A model generated the notes under the pieces. It saw nothing but the letters and a program-made list of their open reading frames with translations. It was not told the origin of the DNA and searched no databases. Below, piece after piece: positions 35,322 to 46,071 of a stretch of 64,000 nt of DNA. Where the stretch lies: assembly GCF_000716545.1 (NCBI RefSeq), contig NZ_JNWZ01000007.1, positions 1 to 64,000 on the forward strand, written 5' to 3'. The stretch's first letter is position 1. Each line of letters begins with the position of its first letter. The DNA is from Kitasatospora phosalacinea (GTDB lineage Bacteria > Actinomycetota > Actinomycetes > Streptomycetales > Streptomycetaceae). A program made the position numbers and the translations under genes.

Positions 35322-36134
35322 ATGACCAGCACCGCCGCCGAGAGCCGGCCCGCCGAGGGCCGACCGGAACGCAACCAGTCGGCCTCGCTGCGCCGCGCCC
35401 TCGCGGTGCTCGAACACGTCCGGGACCACGCGGCGGCCGGCACCGACCTCAGCCTCACCGCGCTCGCCGACGGCCTGGGGATGTCCAAGTCCACCGTGCT
35501 GCGGCTGGCCGCCCCGCTGGTCGACGCCCAGCTCCTCGCCCGCGACCGCGACACCGGCCACTTCCGGCTCGGCCCCGGCTCCCTCCAGCTCGGCCAGGCC
35601 TACCTCGCCACCCTCGACCTGCGCACCGCCGCCTCCGAGGAGGCCCACCAGCTGATGCGCGAGGTCGGCGGCACCGTCCACCTCTGCGTCCCCGACACCC
35701 CGTACGTGGTCTACGTCGACAAGGTCGAGAACGAGACCGCCGTCCGGATGGCCTCCCGGATCGGCAGCCGCGCCCCGATGTACTGCACCGCCGTCGGCAA
35801 GGCCATGCTCGCCTGGCTCCCCGAGGACGCCTTCGCCACCGTCGTCGCCGACGGCCTCCCCGCCATCACCACCCGCACCCTCACCTCGGCCGCCGCCCTG
35901 TGCGCCGACCTCACCCGCATCCGCACCCGCGGCTACGCCGTCGACGACCGCGAGAACGAGCCCGAGGTCCGCTGCATCGCCGCCCCCGTCTTCGACCACA
36001 ACAACACCGTCATCGGCGCCATCTCCACCTCCGCCCTCACCTCCCGCATCACCGCCGCCCGCGCCCGCGAACTCGGCCCCGTCGTCGCCGCCACCGCGGC
36101 CCGGGTCTCCCGGCGGATGGGCTCCACCCGCTGA
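35322..36134 (+). CDS. IclR-family transcriptional regulator
   Basis: A 270-residue regulator with a winged helix-turn-helix (LTALADGLGMSKSTVLRLAAPLVDAQLL) and an IclR effector domain (PMYCTAVGKAMLAWLPED, GYAVDDRENEPEVRCIAAPVFD). The ATG at 35322 lies eight bases after TAGCGT (35308-35313), so it is probably leaderless. Its position, divergent from a sugar ABC transporter operon, suggests it senses the sugar or a metabolite and controls uptake through the palindrome between them. Confidence 0.88.
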   Translation: MTSTAAESRPAEGRPERNQSASLRRALAVLEHVRDHAAAGTDLSLTALADGLGMSKSTVLRLAAPLVDAQLLARDRDTGHFRLGPGSLQLGQAYLATLDLRTAASEEAHQLMREVGGTVHLCVPDTPYVVYVDKVENETAVRMASRIGSRAPMYCTAVGKAMLAWLPEDAFATVVADGLPAITTRTLTSAAALCADLTRIRTRGYAVDDRENEPEVRCIAAPVFDHNNTVIGAISTSALTSRITAARARELGPVVAATAARVSRRMGSTR

Positions 36135-36158
36135 CCGACCCGGCCCGGCGGCGCCCCG

Positions 36159-36812
36159 TCAGGCCTCGGCGGCGTCCGCGGCCGGTCCGCGGCGGAGCCT
36201 GGTGCCCAGCCGGTCGAGGCCGACGACCAGGGCGCCGAGGACGGCGAACTCGGCGACGAGTTCGACCATCTGGAGGCCGACCCAGGCGTAGCCCTTCTCG
36301 GTGGGGTCGAGGAAGAAGTAGGGGTAGCGGACGGGGAAGTCCGGGAAGAGGATCGCGCGGGTCTCGGTGAGGACGGCGTAGCCGAGCGGGTAGGACAGCC
36401 ACAGCGGCAGGTCGCGCCAGCGGGAGGCGTTGCGGGGGGAGAACACCAGCCACTCGACCAGGACCAGCACCGGGGTGGTGTAGTGCAGGAAGAAGCTCGA
36501 CCAGTGCTGGAGCCGCTCGGGGCCGGAGAACAGGCCGGGGAGCGGGTTCTCGCCGTGGTTGAGCAGGACGTGCGCGACGATGCCGGTGATGGTGATGTAC
36601 AGGACGGCGGCGCCGCGCAGCCGGGGCGCCGGGGCGTCGGCGGTGTCGCGCCCGGCCATCCAGTAGAGCGCGGCGAGGAAGTAGCCGAGCACGATCACGT
36701 TGCTCTGGATGGTGAAGTACACCAGCGAGCTGTTGCTGAGGAAGATCCCCAGGAACGCGGACAGGACGATCGCGCTGCGCCACCAGGCGGCGGGGCGGGC
36801 CCAGAGAGTCAT
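36159..36812 (-). CDS. Pr6Pr-family membrane protein
   Basis: A 217-residue integral membrane protein with six hydrophobic segments. Recognisable are YFTIQSNVIVLGYFLAALYW, LLNHGENPLPG, FLHYTTPVLVLVEWLVF and YPLGYAVLTETRAILFPDFP, the pattern of the Pr6Pr (FAR-17a/AIG1-like) group. Eukaryotic relatives AIG1/ADTRP hydrolyse fatty acid esters of hydroxy fatty acids with a Thr/His pair; a histidine in LLNHGE and a threonine in YTTPVL may correspond, but bacterial function is unproven. It lies 25 bases from the convergent IclR gene end. Confidence 0.72.
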   Translation of the reverse strand: MTLWARPAAWWRSAIVLSAFLGIFLSNSSLVYFTIQSNVIVLGYFLAALYWMAGRDTADAPAPRLRGAAVLYITITGIVAHVLLNHGENPLPGLFSGPERLQHWSSFFLHYTTPVLVLVEWLVFSPRNASRWRDLPLWLSYPLGYAVLTETRAILFPDFPVRYPYFFLDPTEKGYAWVGLQMVELVAEFAVLGALVVGLDRLGTRLRRGPAADAAEA

Positions 36813-36935
36813 GCGGTCACCGGACGTTCGTTTCGGCGGTGCCCCCCGTGGGCACGACAGATCGCCGCACTCTACCCGCCGGTTCGGCGGTCGGAAAAGA
36901 TCACCGGTCGGGGGCGGTGCGCGCCGGGCGGCGGC

Positions 36936-37199
36936 TCAGAAGGACAGCTGCGCGGGGGTGTGGGTGTGGCTCTCGATGCCGGTCGCGGCGTGTCCGACCA
37001 GCTGCCGGGCGAGGTCGTTGCAGGCGCGGGCGGCGGCGAGTTCCTCGCCGATCGCGGTGTCCGCGTCGTCGCCGGGATTGCGCCGGGCCGTTCCGCTGCC
37101 GCGGGTGCCGGGGGCGCTGAAGCCGCTGAGCGAGGCGGTGCAGGTGGTGCGGGACTCGTCCTCGTCGAAGGTCAGGTCGACGACCCAGTGGTTCTGCAT
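36936..37199 (-). CDS. DUF1876 (Rv2632c-like) small protein
   Basis: An 87-residue dsRBD-like small protein. It begins MQNHWVVDLTFDEDESRT and contains IGEELAAARACNDLARQLV, as in the actinobacterial DUF1876 family, which is common next to stress genes but has no known activity. AAGGTGA six bases before the ATG is a strong ribosome site. It is transcribed alone, with a terminator of the upstream gene just before it. Confidence 0.8.
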   Translation of the reverse strand: MQNHWVVDLTFDEDESRTTCTASLSGFSAPGTRGSGTARRNPGDDADTAIGEELAAARACNDLARQLVGHAATGIESHTHTPAQLSF

Positions 37200-37220
37200 G
37201 GCGGTTCACCTTCCGGGTGC

Positions 37221-37249
37221 GCGCACCGGCGCGCGGGCGGCCGGTGCGC
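37221..37249 (-). terminator. Hairpin after the GNAT gene
   Basis: GCGCACCGG (37221-37229) and CCGGTGCGC (37241-37249) pair perfectly around an 11-base loop, about 100 bases past the GNAT stop codon on the minus strand and just upstream of the DUF1876 gene. Three copies of an 11-base unit (CTGCTCGGGGC-like, about 37316-37345) precede it. Confidence 0.55.
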
Positions 37250-37344
37250 CTGGCTTCCTTCCAGCCTCCGCCGGTGCCGGTCGGGCGTCAACAGGCCGGG
37301 ACGGGGCCCGACCGGGGCCTGCTCGGGGCCTGCTCGGGGCGCGC

Positions 37345-38055
37345 TCAGGGCGTGCGGAAGCCGCGGAAGACCACGTCGGCGCGGCGGACGAAGCCGAGCC
37401 GCCCGTACAGCGCGAGCGCGCCGGTGTTGCCGGCGGCGGCGTGCAGGAACGGGCGTTCGCCGCGCGCGGCGATCCGGGCGGCCAACTCGCCGACCAGGTG
37501 CGCGGCCAGGCCCCGGCCGCGCGCCTCGGGGGCGGTGCAGACGGCGGAGACCTCGGTGAAGCCCGGCGGGCGCAGGCGTTCGCCGGCCATCGCCAGCAGT
37601 TCCCCGCCGCCGTCGCGGACGCCCAGGTAGGTGCCCAGCTCGCGGGTGCGCGGCCGGAACGGGCCCGGGCGGGTGCGCTCCACCAGCGCCAGCATCTCGG
37701 GCACGTCGGCGGCCCCCAGTTCGACCACCCGCAACCCGGCGGGGGCGGCCGGACGGACCTGCTCCACCTGCACCAACTGGTGCCCGTCCAGGACGAATTC
37801 GGCCTTCCAGTGGGCGGGCGGCAGCGCCGGACAGCTGAACAGGTCCGCGAACTCCCCGGACCCCAGCAGCTCGACCAGGTCGTCCCAGGCCCCGGGCCCG
37901 GGCGCGACGCCGACGCCGCTGAAGCCCGCCACCTCCGGGTCGTACCGCACCGCCGCCCCGTGCCGTCGCGCCAGCCCCGCGTGCGCCCCGCTCAGCGAGG
38001 CCCCCACCGGGTCGTCGAGCACGGCGGCGCCGAGCCCGCCTTCGAGATCACGCAT
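37345..38055 (-). CDS. GNAT-family N-acetyltransferase
   Basis: A 236-residue protein. The acetyl-CoA-binding GNAT core is in the C-terminal half: TEVSAVCTAPEARGRGLAAHL is motif A and NTGALALYGRLGFV is motif B. The N-terminal 100 residues (VAGFSGVGVAPGPGAWDDLV) form a separate region also seen in FR47-like GNAT proteins. The ATG at 38055 has GGGAGG ten bases upstream. It is divergent from the acyl-CoA operon but separated from its promoter, so a link is not obvious. Substrate unknown. Confidence 0.8.
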   Translation of the reverse strand: MRDLEGGLGAAVLDDPVGASLSGAHAGLARRHGAAVRYDPEVAGFSGVGVAPGPGAWDDLVELLGSGEFADLFSCPALPPAHWKAEFVLDGHQLVQVEQVRPAAPAGLRVVELGAADVPEMLALVERTRPGPFRPRTRELGTYLGVRDGGGELLAMAGERLRPPGFTEVSAVCTAPEARGRGLAAHLVGELAARIAARGERPFLHAAAGNTGALALYGRLGFVRRADVVFRGFRTP

Positions 38056-38146
38056 GGGTCCGAACCCTCCCGGTCGATCGGTCCGTCCCATGATCGCGCA
38101 CCCGGGCGGGTCCGTCCGGCACCCGGGGCCGGGCCGCGCCGGGCTC

Positions 38147-38200
38147 TTGTTACCGGCGAGTCACGTCCCTATCATCGCCACTGTGACAGCTCCACTGTCA
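38147..38200 (+). promoter_or_regulatory. Acyl-CoA operon promoter and MerR-type operator
   Basis: TTGTTA (38147-38152), 17 bases and TATCAT (38170-38175) form a good promoter. The inverted repeat TGACAG-CTCCA-CTGTCA (38184-38200) sits at the expected start point, a repressing position. Thirteen bases, CCACTGTGACAGC (38178-38190), recur exactly upstream of the MerR gene at 44752-44764. Confidence 0.7.
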
Positions 38201-38220
38201 AACCTGGGAGGCGGTCGCCG

Positions 38221-39363
38221 ATGACCCCCGCAACACCGTCCGCCGGGCCCCTGGCGGGGGTCCGGGTGCTGGAGCTCGCGGGCATCGGGCCCGGGCCGTT
38301 CGCCGCCATGCTGCTGGCCGACCTCGGGGCGGACGTGGTGCGGGTGGACCGGCCGGGCGGGCAGGGGCTCGGCCCCGATCCGGGGCGGGACCTGACCAAC
38401 CGGAACAAGCGCTCGGTGCTGCTCGACCTGAAGGCACCGGAGGGCGCCGCCGCGGTGCGCGACCTCGCGGCCCGGGCCGACCTGCTGATCGAGGGCTGGC
38501 GCCCCGGTGTCGCCGAACGCCTCGGCGTCGGACCGGACGACTGCCTGGCCCGCAACCCCGCGCTGGTGTACGGGCGGATGACCGGCTGGGGCCAGCACGG
38601 GCCGCTGGCCGAACGCGCCGGGCACGACGTCACCTACCTGGCGACGTCCGGCGTGCTCGGGCTGATCGGCCCGGCCGACGGGCCGCCGGCGGTCCCGGCG
38701 AACCTGCTCGGCGACTACGCGGGCGGCTCGCTCTACCTGGTGGTCGGCCTGCTCGCCGCGCTGCACCACGCCCGCGCCACCGGCACCGGCCAGGTGGTCG
38801 ACGCCGCGATCGTGGACGGCGCCGCGCACCTGTCCACCATGCTGTGGGGCCTGCTGGACGCCGGGCTCTGGCAGGACCGGCGCGGCGCCAACCTGCTGGA
38901 CGGCGGCGCCCCCTGGTACGGCACGTACGAGACCTCGGACGGCCGCTGGATGGCGGTCGGCCCGCTGGAGCCGCGCTTCTACGCCGAGTTCGCCCGCCTG
39001 CTGGAGCTGGACGCGGACGCCCCCGACCAGTACGACCTGTCGCGCTGGCCCGAACTGCGGACCGCCCTGGCCGCCCGCTTCGCCACCCGCACCCAGGCCG
39101 AGTGGACCGAGCTGTTCGCGGGCCACGACGCCTGCGTGGCCCCCGTCCTGACCCTGCGCGAGGCCGCCGCGCACCCGCACCTGGCCGCCCGCGGCAGCTA
39201 CACCGAACGGGACGGCACCCTCCAGCCCGGCACCGCCCCGCGCTTCTCCGCCACCCCCGGCGCGCTGCGCACCCCGCCCGCCCGGCCCGGCGAGCACACC
39301 GCCGAGGTGGCCCGCGACTGGGCCGTCCCCGCCCTGGACCCCCTCGCCCCGCCCACCTCCTGA
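38221..39363 (+). CDS. Alpha-methylacyl-CoA racemase (CaiB/BaiF CoA-transferase family)
   Basis: A 380-residue family III CoA-transferase-fold protein. The racemase catalytic pair is visible: a histidine in ERAGHDVTYLATSGVLG and an aspartate in LLGDYAGGSL, as in AMACR/Mcr. It would interconvert (2R)- and (2S)-methylacyl-CoA so that branched chains can enter beta-oxidation. The N-terminus (LAGVRVLELAGIGPGPFAAM) is canonical. GGGAGG is nine bases before the ATG. It leads a four-gene operon for acyl-CoA degradation. Confidence 0.9.
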   Translation: MTPATPSAGPLAGVRVLELAGIGPGPFAAMLLADLGADVVRVDRPGGQGLGPDPGRDLTNRNKRSVLLDLKAPEGAAAVRDLAARADLLIEGWRPGVAERLGVGPDDCLARNPALVYGRMTGWGQHGPLAERAGHDVTYLATSGVLGLIGPADGPPAVPANLLGDYAGGSLYLVVGLLAALHHARATGTGQVVDAAIVDGAAHLSTMLWGLLDAGLWQDRRGANLLDGGAPWYGTYETSDGRWMAVGPLEPRFYAEFARLLELDADAPDQYDLSRWPELRTALAARFATRTQAEWTELFAGHDACVAPVLTLREAAAHPHLAARGSYTERDGTLQPGTAPRFSATPGALRTPPARPGEHTAEVARDWAVPALDPLAPPTS

Positions 39364-39379
39364 AGGAAGGGACCCGCCC

Positions 39380-40522
<1,143 letters not shown>

Positions 40523-40550
40523 GTCCCCCTGTCGGAGAGGCATCCACACC

Positions 40551-41771
<1,221 letters not shown>

Positions 41772-41812
41772 CCATCCGTCAACTCACGTACTCAACCAAG
41801 GACTTCGACGAA

Positions 41813-43975
41813 ATGACCGACGTGAGCAGCCCCATCCGCTGGGAGCAGGACCAGGACGGCGTGGTCACCCTCGTCCTCGACGACCCCGCCCAGTCCGCCA
41901 ACACCATGAACGCCGCGTTCACCGACGCGCTCGAAGCGACGGTCGAACGGCTCGCCGCCACACCGGAGTTGGCCGGCGTCATCGTCACCTCCGCGAAGAA
42001 GACCTTCTTCGCCGGCGGCGACCTCAAGATGCTCTCCGCGGCCGGGCCGGAGGACGCCGAGCGGGTCTTCACCGACTCCATGCGGATCAAGCGCGCGCTG
42101 CGCCGGCTGGAGACGCTCGGCAAGCCGGTGGTCGCCGCGATCAACGGCGCGGCCCTCGGCGGCGGCCTGGAGATCGCGCTCGCCTGCCACCACCGGATCG
42201 CCCTGGACGCCCCCGGCAGCAAGATCGGCCTGCCCGAGGTCACCCTCGGCCTGCTGCCCGGCGGCGGCGGAGTGGTGCGCACCGTGCGGATGCTCGGCAT
42301 CACCGACGCCCTGCTCAAGGTGCTCCTCCAGGGGCAGCAGTACCGCCCGGCGCAGGCCCTGGAGAACGGTCTGGTGCACGAACTCGCCGACAGCGCGCAG
42401 GAGATGGACGCCAAGGCGCGCGAGTTCATCGCCGCCCACCCGACCAGCCTCCAGCCCTGGGACGCCCCGGGCCACAAGATCCCCGGCGGCACGCCCAGCA
42501 CCCCCGCGTTCGCCGCCAACCTGCCCGCCTTCCCCGCCAACCTGCGCAAGCAGCTGGGCGGCGCGCCCTACCCGGCGCCGCGCAACATCCTGGCGGCGGC
42601 GGTGGAGAGCTCCCAGGTCGACGTGGACACCGCGTTCGAGATCGAGGCCAGGTACTTCACCGAACTCGCCTGCGGACCCACCTCCAAGAACATGACCAAG
42701 GCCTTCTTCTTCGACATGCAGGCCGTCAACTCCGGTGCCTCCCGCCCGAGTTCGGTGCCCGCCCGGAAGGCCGCGAAGGTCGCCGTGCTGGGCGCGGGCA
42801 TGATGGGCGCGGGCATCGCCTACTCCTGCGCCAAGGCGGGCCTGGACGTCCTGCTCAAGGACGTCACCCCGGAGGCCGCCGAACGCGGAAAGGCGTACAG
42901 CGAGGGCCTGTTGGACAAGCAGGTGGCGCGCGGCCGGATGACCGGGGACGAGCGCGCCGCGTTCCTGGCCCGGATCACCCCCACCGCGGACCCCGCCGAC
43001 CTGGCCGGCTGCGACACCGTCATCGAGGCGGTCTTCGAGAACCCCGAGCTCAAGCACAAGGTGTTCCAGGAGGTCCAGCACGTGGTCGCCCCCGACGCGC
43101 TGCTGTGCTCCAACACCTCCACCCTCCCGATCGGCCTGCTCGCCGAGGGCGTCGAACGGCCCGCCGACTTCATCGGACTGCACTTCTTCTCGCCCGTCGA
43201 CAAGATGCCGCTGGTGGAGATCGTCCGCGGATCGCGCACCGGAGACGAGGCGCTCGCCCGGGCCTTCGACCTGGTCCGGCAGATCCGCAAGACCCCGATC
43301 GTGGTCAACGACTCCCGCGGCTTCTTCACCTCCCGGGTCATCGGCCAGTTCCTCAACGAGGGCGTCGCGATGATCGGCGAGGGCCTCGACCCGTCCTCGG
43401 TCGAGCAGGCCGCCGCCCAGGCCGGCTACCCCGCCAAGGTCCTCGCGCTGCTGGACGAACTCACCCTCACCCTGCCGCGCAAGATCCGCGACGAGACCCG
43501 CCGCGCCGTCGAGGAGGCCGGCGGCACCTGGACCCCCCACCCCGGCGAGACGGTCATGGACCGGATGCTCGACGAGTTCGACCGCCCCGGCCGCAGCGGC
43601 GGCGCCGGCTTCTACGAGTACGAGAACGGCCGCCGCACCCGGCTCTGGCCCGGCCTGCGCGAGCACTTCGTGCGCGAGGGCGCGGAGATCCCGTTCGAGG
43701 ACATGAAGGAGCGGATGCTGTTCGCCGAGGCCATCGACTCGATCCGCTGCCTCGACGAGAACGTCCTCACCTCGGTCGCCGACGCCAACATCGGCTCCAT
43801 CCTCGGCATCGGCTTCCCCGCCTGGACCGGCGGCGTCCTCCAGTACGTCAACGGCTACCCCGGAGGCCCGGCCGGTTTCACCGCCCGGGCCCGCGAACTC
43901 GCCGCCGCCTACGGCGAGCGCTTCACCCCGCCCGCCTCCCTGGTCGCCCTCGCCGGGAGCGGCGGCCGCTACTGA
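41813..43975 (+). CDS. fadB: 3-hydroxyacyl-CoA dehydrogenase/enoyl-CoA hydratase (FadB/FadJ type)
   Basis: A 720-residue bifunctional enzyme. The N-terminal crotonase domain (1-190) has the oxyanion-hole FFAGGDLKML and both catalytic glutamates in GGGLEIALACHH and LPEVTLGLLPGG. The dehydrogenase part begins near 323 with the NAD motif VLGAGMMGAGIAYSCAKAG and includes the catalytic His region FIGLHFFSPVDKM. It hydrates enoyl-CoA and oxidises the product for the thiolase. The ATG at 41813 has AAGGA 11 bases upstream. Its stop overlaps the convergent merR stop region by seven bases. Confidence 0.94.
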   Translation: MTDVSSPIRWEQDQDGVVTLVLDDPAQSANTMNAAFTDALEATVERLAATPELAGVIVTSAKKTFFAGGDLKMLSAAGPEDAERVFTDSMRIKRALRRLETLGKPVVAAINGAALGGGLEIALACHHRIALDAPGSKIGLPEVTLGLLPGGGGVVRTVRMLGITDALLKVLLQGQQYRPAQALENGLVHELADSAQEMDAKAREFIAAHPTSLQPWDAPGHKIPGGTPSTPAFAANLPAFPANLRKQLGGAPYPAPRNILAAAVESSQVDVDTAFEIEARYFTELACGPTSKNMTKAFFFDMQAVNSGASRPSSVPARKAAKVAVLGAGMMGAGIAYSCAKAGLDVLLKDVTPEAAERGKAYSEGLLDKQVARGRMTGDERAAFLARITPTADPADLAGCDTVIEAVFENPELKHKVFQEVQHVVAPDALLCSNTSTLPIGLLAEGVERPADFIGLHFFSPVDKMPLVEIVRGSRTGDEALARAFDLVRQIRKTPIVVNDSRGFFTSRVIGQFLNEGVAMIGEGLDPSSVEQAAAQAGYPAKVLALLDELTLTLPRKIRDETRRAVEEAGGTWTPHPGETVMDRMLDEFDRPGRSGGAGFYEYENGRRTRLWPGLREHFVREGAEIPFEDMKERMLFAEAIDSIRCLDENVLTSVADANIGSILGIGFPAWTGGVLQYVNGYPGGPAGFTARARELAAAYGERFTPPASLVALAGSGGRY

Positions 43976-44730
43976 CCCCCGCCGCCCGAGCCCGCCCGGT
44001 CCGCCGGGCGGGCCAACTCCTCCGCCGGGCGGGCCAACTCTTCCGCCAGCGAGCGCTGGAACGCCGTCACCAGGGCCTGCACCACCACCGGCTGGATCCG
44101 GTCGGTCAACTCGCGCATCCGCTCCAGCTCCGCGGGCTCCGGGCCGCTCTCCCGGTACGGGCGCCAGACCGTGTCCCGGAACAGCCGGTGCAGGTCGTGG
44201 GCCGTCGCCCGGCTGTGCAGCCGCACCACCGCCCGGGCCGCCAGCAGCGTCTCCAGCGGGATCGGCACGTCCAGCACCCGCACGCCCAGCGGCAGCAGGC
44301 CCGGATCGACCTTGAACACCTCCGGGTCGTCCGTGCGGTGCAGCGCGCCCATCGCGGCCAGCGAGTCCAGGTCGGCGTCCGACAGGGCCCGCCCGGTGCG
44401 CCGCTCCAGCTGGGCCCGGCTCGCCTCCTCGGCGGACTCCGGCGTCCAGGACGCGACCAGCGCCCGGTGGATCGCCAAGTCCAACTCGTTGATGTCCTGC
44501 GGTAGTTGCGCCAGGTACCGTTCGATCGCGGCCAGCGTCAGGCCCTGCCGCTGCAACTCCTCGATCAGCTCCAGCCGCCCCAGGTGCTCGGCCCCGTACC
44601 ACCCTACCCGCCGCGGCCCGAGCTCCGGCGGCGGCAGCAGCCCCTTCGCGCCGTAGAAGCGCAGCGTCCGCACCGTCACCCCGGCCCGGCCCGCCAGCTC
44701 CTCCACCGTCCACCGCGGCCCGTCCACCAC
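43969..44730 (-). CDS. MerR-family regulator of the acyl-CoA operon
   Basis: A 253-residue regulator. The N-terminal MerR winged helix reads WTVEELAGRAGVTVRTLRFYGAKGLLPPP, and a long effector domain follows (about 75-240), much larger than in metal sensors. The C-terminus repeats RPAEELARPAD. Two adjacent GTG codons start the frame; the first (44730) has GAGGGG six bases upstream. Its promoter shares a 13-base sequence with the operator of the acyl-CoA operon, so it probably represses or activates both, perhaps sensing an acyl-CoA. Confidence 0.85.
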   Translation of the reverse strand: MVDGPRWTVEELAGRAGVTVRTLRFYGAKGLLPPPELGPRRVGWYGAEHLGRLELIEELQRQGLTLAAIERYLAQLPQDINELDLAIHRALVASWTPESAEEASRAQLERRTGRALSDADLDSLAAMGALHRTDDPEVFKVDPGLLPLGVRVLDVPIPLETLLAARAVVRLHSRATAHDLHRLFRDTVWRPYRESGPEPAELERMRELTDRIQPVVVQALVTAFQRSLAEELARPAEELARPADRAGSGGGGQ

Positions 44731-44751
44731 GCCCGACCCCTCACCCCGGCC

Positions 44752-44773
44752 CCACTGTGACAGCAGAAGTGTC
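44752..44773. promoter_or_regulatory. MerR autoregulatory operator
   Basis: CCACTGTGACAGC (44752-44764) is identical to the sequence at 38178-38190. Both sites have the form GACA-N7-TGTC (here 44759-44773). It lies about 30 bases before the merR start. No clear -10 and -35 pair can be assigned. Confidence 0.6.
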
Positions 44774-44808
44774 GCACCGGCCGGGGTGGGCGGTCCATCG
44801 CCGGAAGG

Positions 44809-45825
44809 TCAGCCCAGCGGGAGCAGTTCGGGGTGGTGGCGCCTGGTGACCGCAGGGTGGGCTCGACTGTATCCCTTCAATTCGTTCGCTCCGAATTCCG
44901 AGTGCAGAGGATTCGAAGGATCCTGGGTGATGCCGGGGGCGTGGTGGGCGTGCGGGAAGTCGAGCGGGGCGATCTGGGCGTCCAGGCGGGGGTTGTAGAA
45001 GAACGGGACGGAGAAGCGCTCGCGGGCACCGGGCGGGGACAGGACGCGGTGGGAGGTGGCCTTGAGGTAGCCGTCGGTGGCGACTTCGAGGAGCTCGCCG
45101 AGGTTGACCACGAAGGCGCCCTCCAGCGGGGGGACGTCCAGGAAGGTGCCGTCGGGGCGTTCGACCTGGAGGCCGCCGACGGTGTCCTGGAGCAGCAGCG
45201 TGATGAAGCCGTAGTCCTTGTGGGTGCCGACGCCCTGCGGGGGGCCGTCGGGGGCGGTGCCGGGGTAGCGGACCAGCTTGAGGTGCAGGTGGGGGTGCGG
45301 GGCGAAGGCGGCGTCGTAGAAGTCGGGGCGGGCGCCGATCGAGGCGAGCAGTTCGCGCAGCAGGCGGTGGGCGACGGCGTCGAGCCGGTCGATCCAGTGC
45401 AGGGCGGCGGTGCGCAGCTCGGGCAGCGCCGGGGGCCACTGGTTCGGACCCTCCAGCCACCAGTACGCGGGCTCGCCCGGGGCCGGGACGTGCGGGGGCA
45501 GCTCGGGGCCGATGTCGAGCTGGTCGCGCCAGTCGCGGCGGCCGCCGGTGCGTTCGTCGCCGGTGCGGGTGTAGCCGCGGAAGTGCGGGGAGTTGAGGTT
45601 GCTGACGGCCAGCCGCTCGGCCTCGGGGAGGGCGAAGAAGGCGCGCATCGCGGAGGTCAGGGCGGCGGTCTCGGCGGGCGTGACGCCGTGGCCGGTGAGC
45701 TGGAAGAAGCCGACACCGGTCGCGGCCGCCCGCAACTCCTGGTGCAGGCGGGCCCGGTCGGCGGGGGTGCCGTCGGCGAGCGAGAGGTCGATGACGGGGA
45801 GGGAGTCGGGGTGCTGCTGCGTCAT
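44809..45825 (-). CDS. 2-oxoglutarate/Fe(II)-dependent oxygenase (IPNS family)
   Basis: A 338-residue non-heme iron oxygenase of the isopenicillin N synthase-like group. The N-terminal DIOX_N part (LPVIDLSLADG, TGVGFFQLTGHGV) precedes the jelly-roll core, in which iron ligands are the His and Asp of GVGTHKDYGF and the His of KATSHRVLSP; the following RFSVPFFYNP provides the co-substrate arginine. It hydroxylates or oxidises a small molecule; no substrate can be read. No ribosome site is evident at the ATG. A leader peptide ORF 117 bases upstream suggests translation-coupled attenuation. Confidence 0.87.
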   Translation of the reverse strand: MTQQHPDSLPVIDLSLADGTPADRARLHQELRAAATGVGFFQLTGHGVTPAETAALTSAMRAFFALPEAERLAVSNLNSPHFRGYTRTGDERTGGRRDWRDQLDIGPELPPHVPAPGEPAYWWLEGPNQWPPALPELRTAALHWIDRLDAVAHRLLRELLASIGARPDFYDAAFAPHPHLHLKLVRYPGTAPDGPPQGVGTHKDYGFITLLLQDTVGGLQVERPDGTFLDVPPLEGAFVVNLGELLEVATDGYLKATSHRVLSPPGARERFSVPFFYNPRLDAQIAPLDFPHAHHAPGITQDPSNPLHSEFGANELKGYSRAHPAVTRRHHPELLPLG

Positions 45826-45942
45826 GGGGGTGCGTCCGCGGTGGTGGAGACCCCGGTGGGGCCGGCGGATCGCGCCGGACGGGCCGGGGAGGGCGGGGCC
45901 CGCGCGTCCGGGTGGGAGTGCGGGGGCCGGAGGGGGGTGAGG

Positions 45943-46017
45943 TCAGCCGGAGCGTCGACAGGACGTGCTCGTGACGCGGAGCAGGTCCACGTGGCGACGG
46001 CTGACGAGTAGGAGCAC
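45943..46017 (-). CDS. Cryptic leader peptide with SRRHVDLLR motif
   Basis: A 24-residue ORF starting GTG at 46017 and ending TGA at 45943-45945. It reads MLLLVSRRHVDLLR, then VTSTSCRRSG. The SRRHVDLxRV...C core is a conserved streptomycete leader-peptide type that NCBI labels putative leader peptide and that often precedes sulfur or amino acid metabolism genes. TAGCCT (46024-46029) ends six bases before the GTG, so its mRNA is leaderless. The single Cys near its end and the GC-rich inverted repeats downstream (for example CCGGCGCGATCCGCCGG) fit an attenuator for the oxygenase gene. Function is inference. Confidence 0.7.
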   Translation of the reverse strand: MLLLVSRRHVDLLRVTSTSCRRSG

Positions 46018-46031
46018 CCCACCAGGCTACA

Positions 46032-46061
46032 GCCACCGCCCGGAAGGCCCCGGGCGGTGGC
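46032..46061 (-). terminator. Terminator after DinB gene
   Basis: GCCACCGCCCGG (46032-46043) and CCGGGCGGTGGC (46050-46061) form a perfect 12-base stem with a six-base loop, directly past the DinB stop codon and just upstream of the leader-peptide promoter. Confidence 0.85.
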
Positions 46062-46071
46062 GCGGGGCCGG

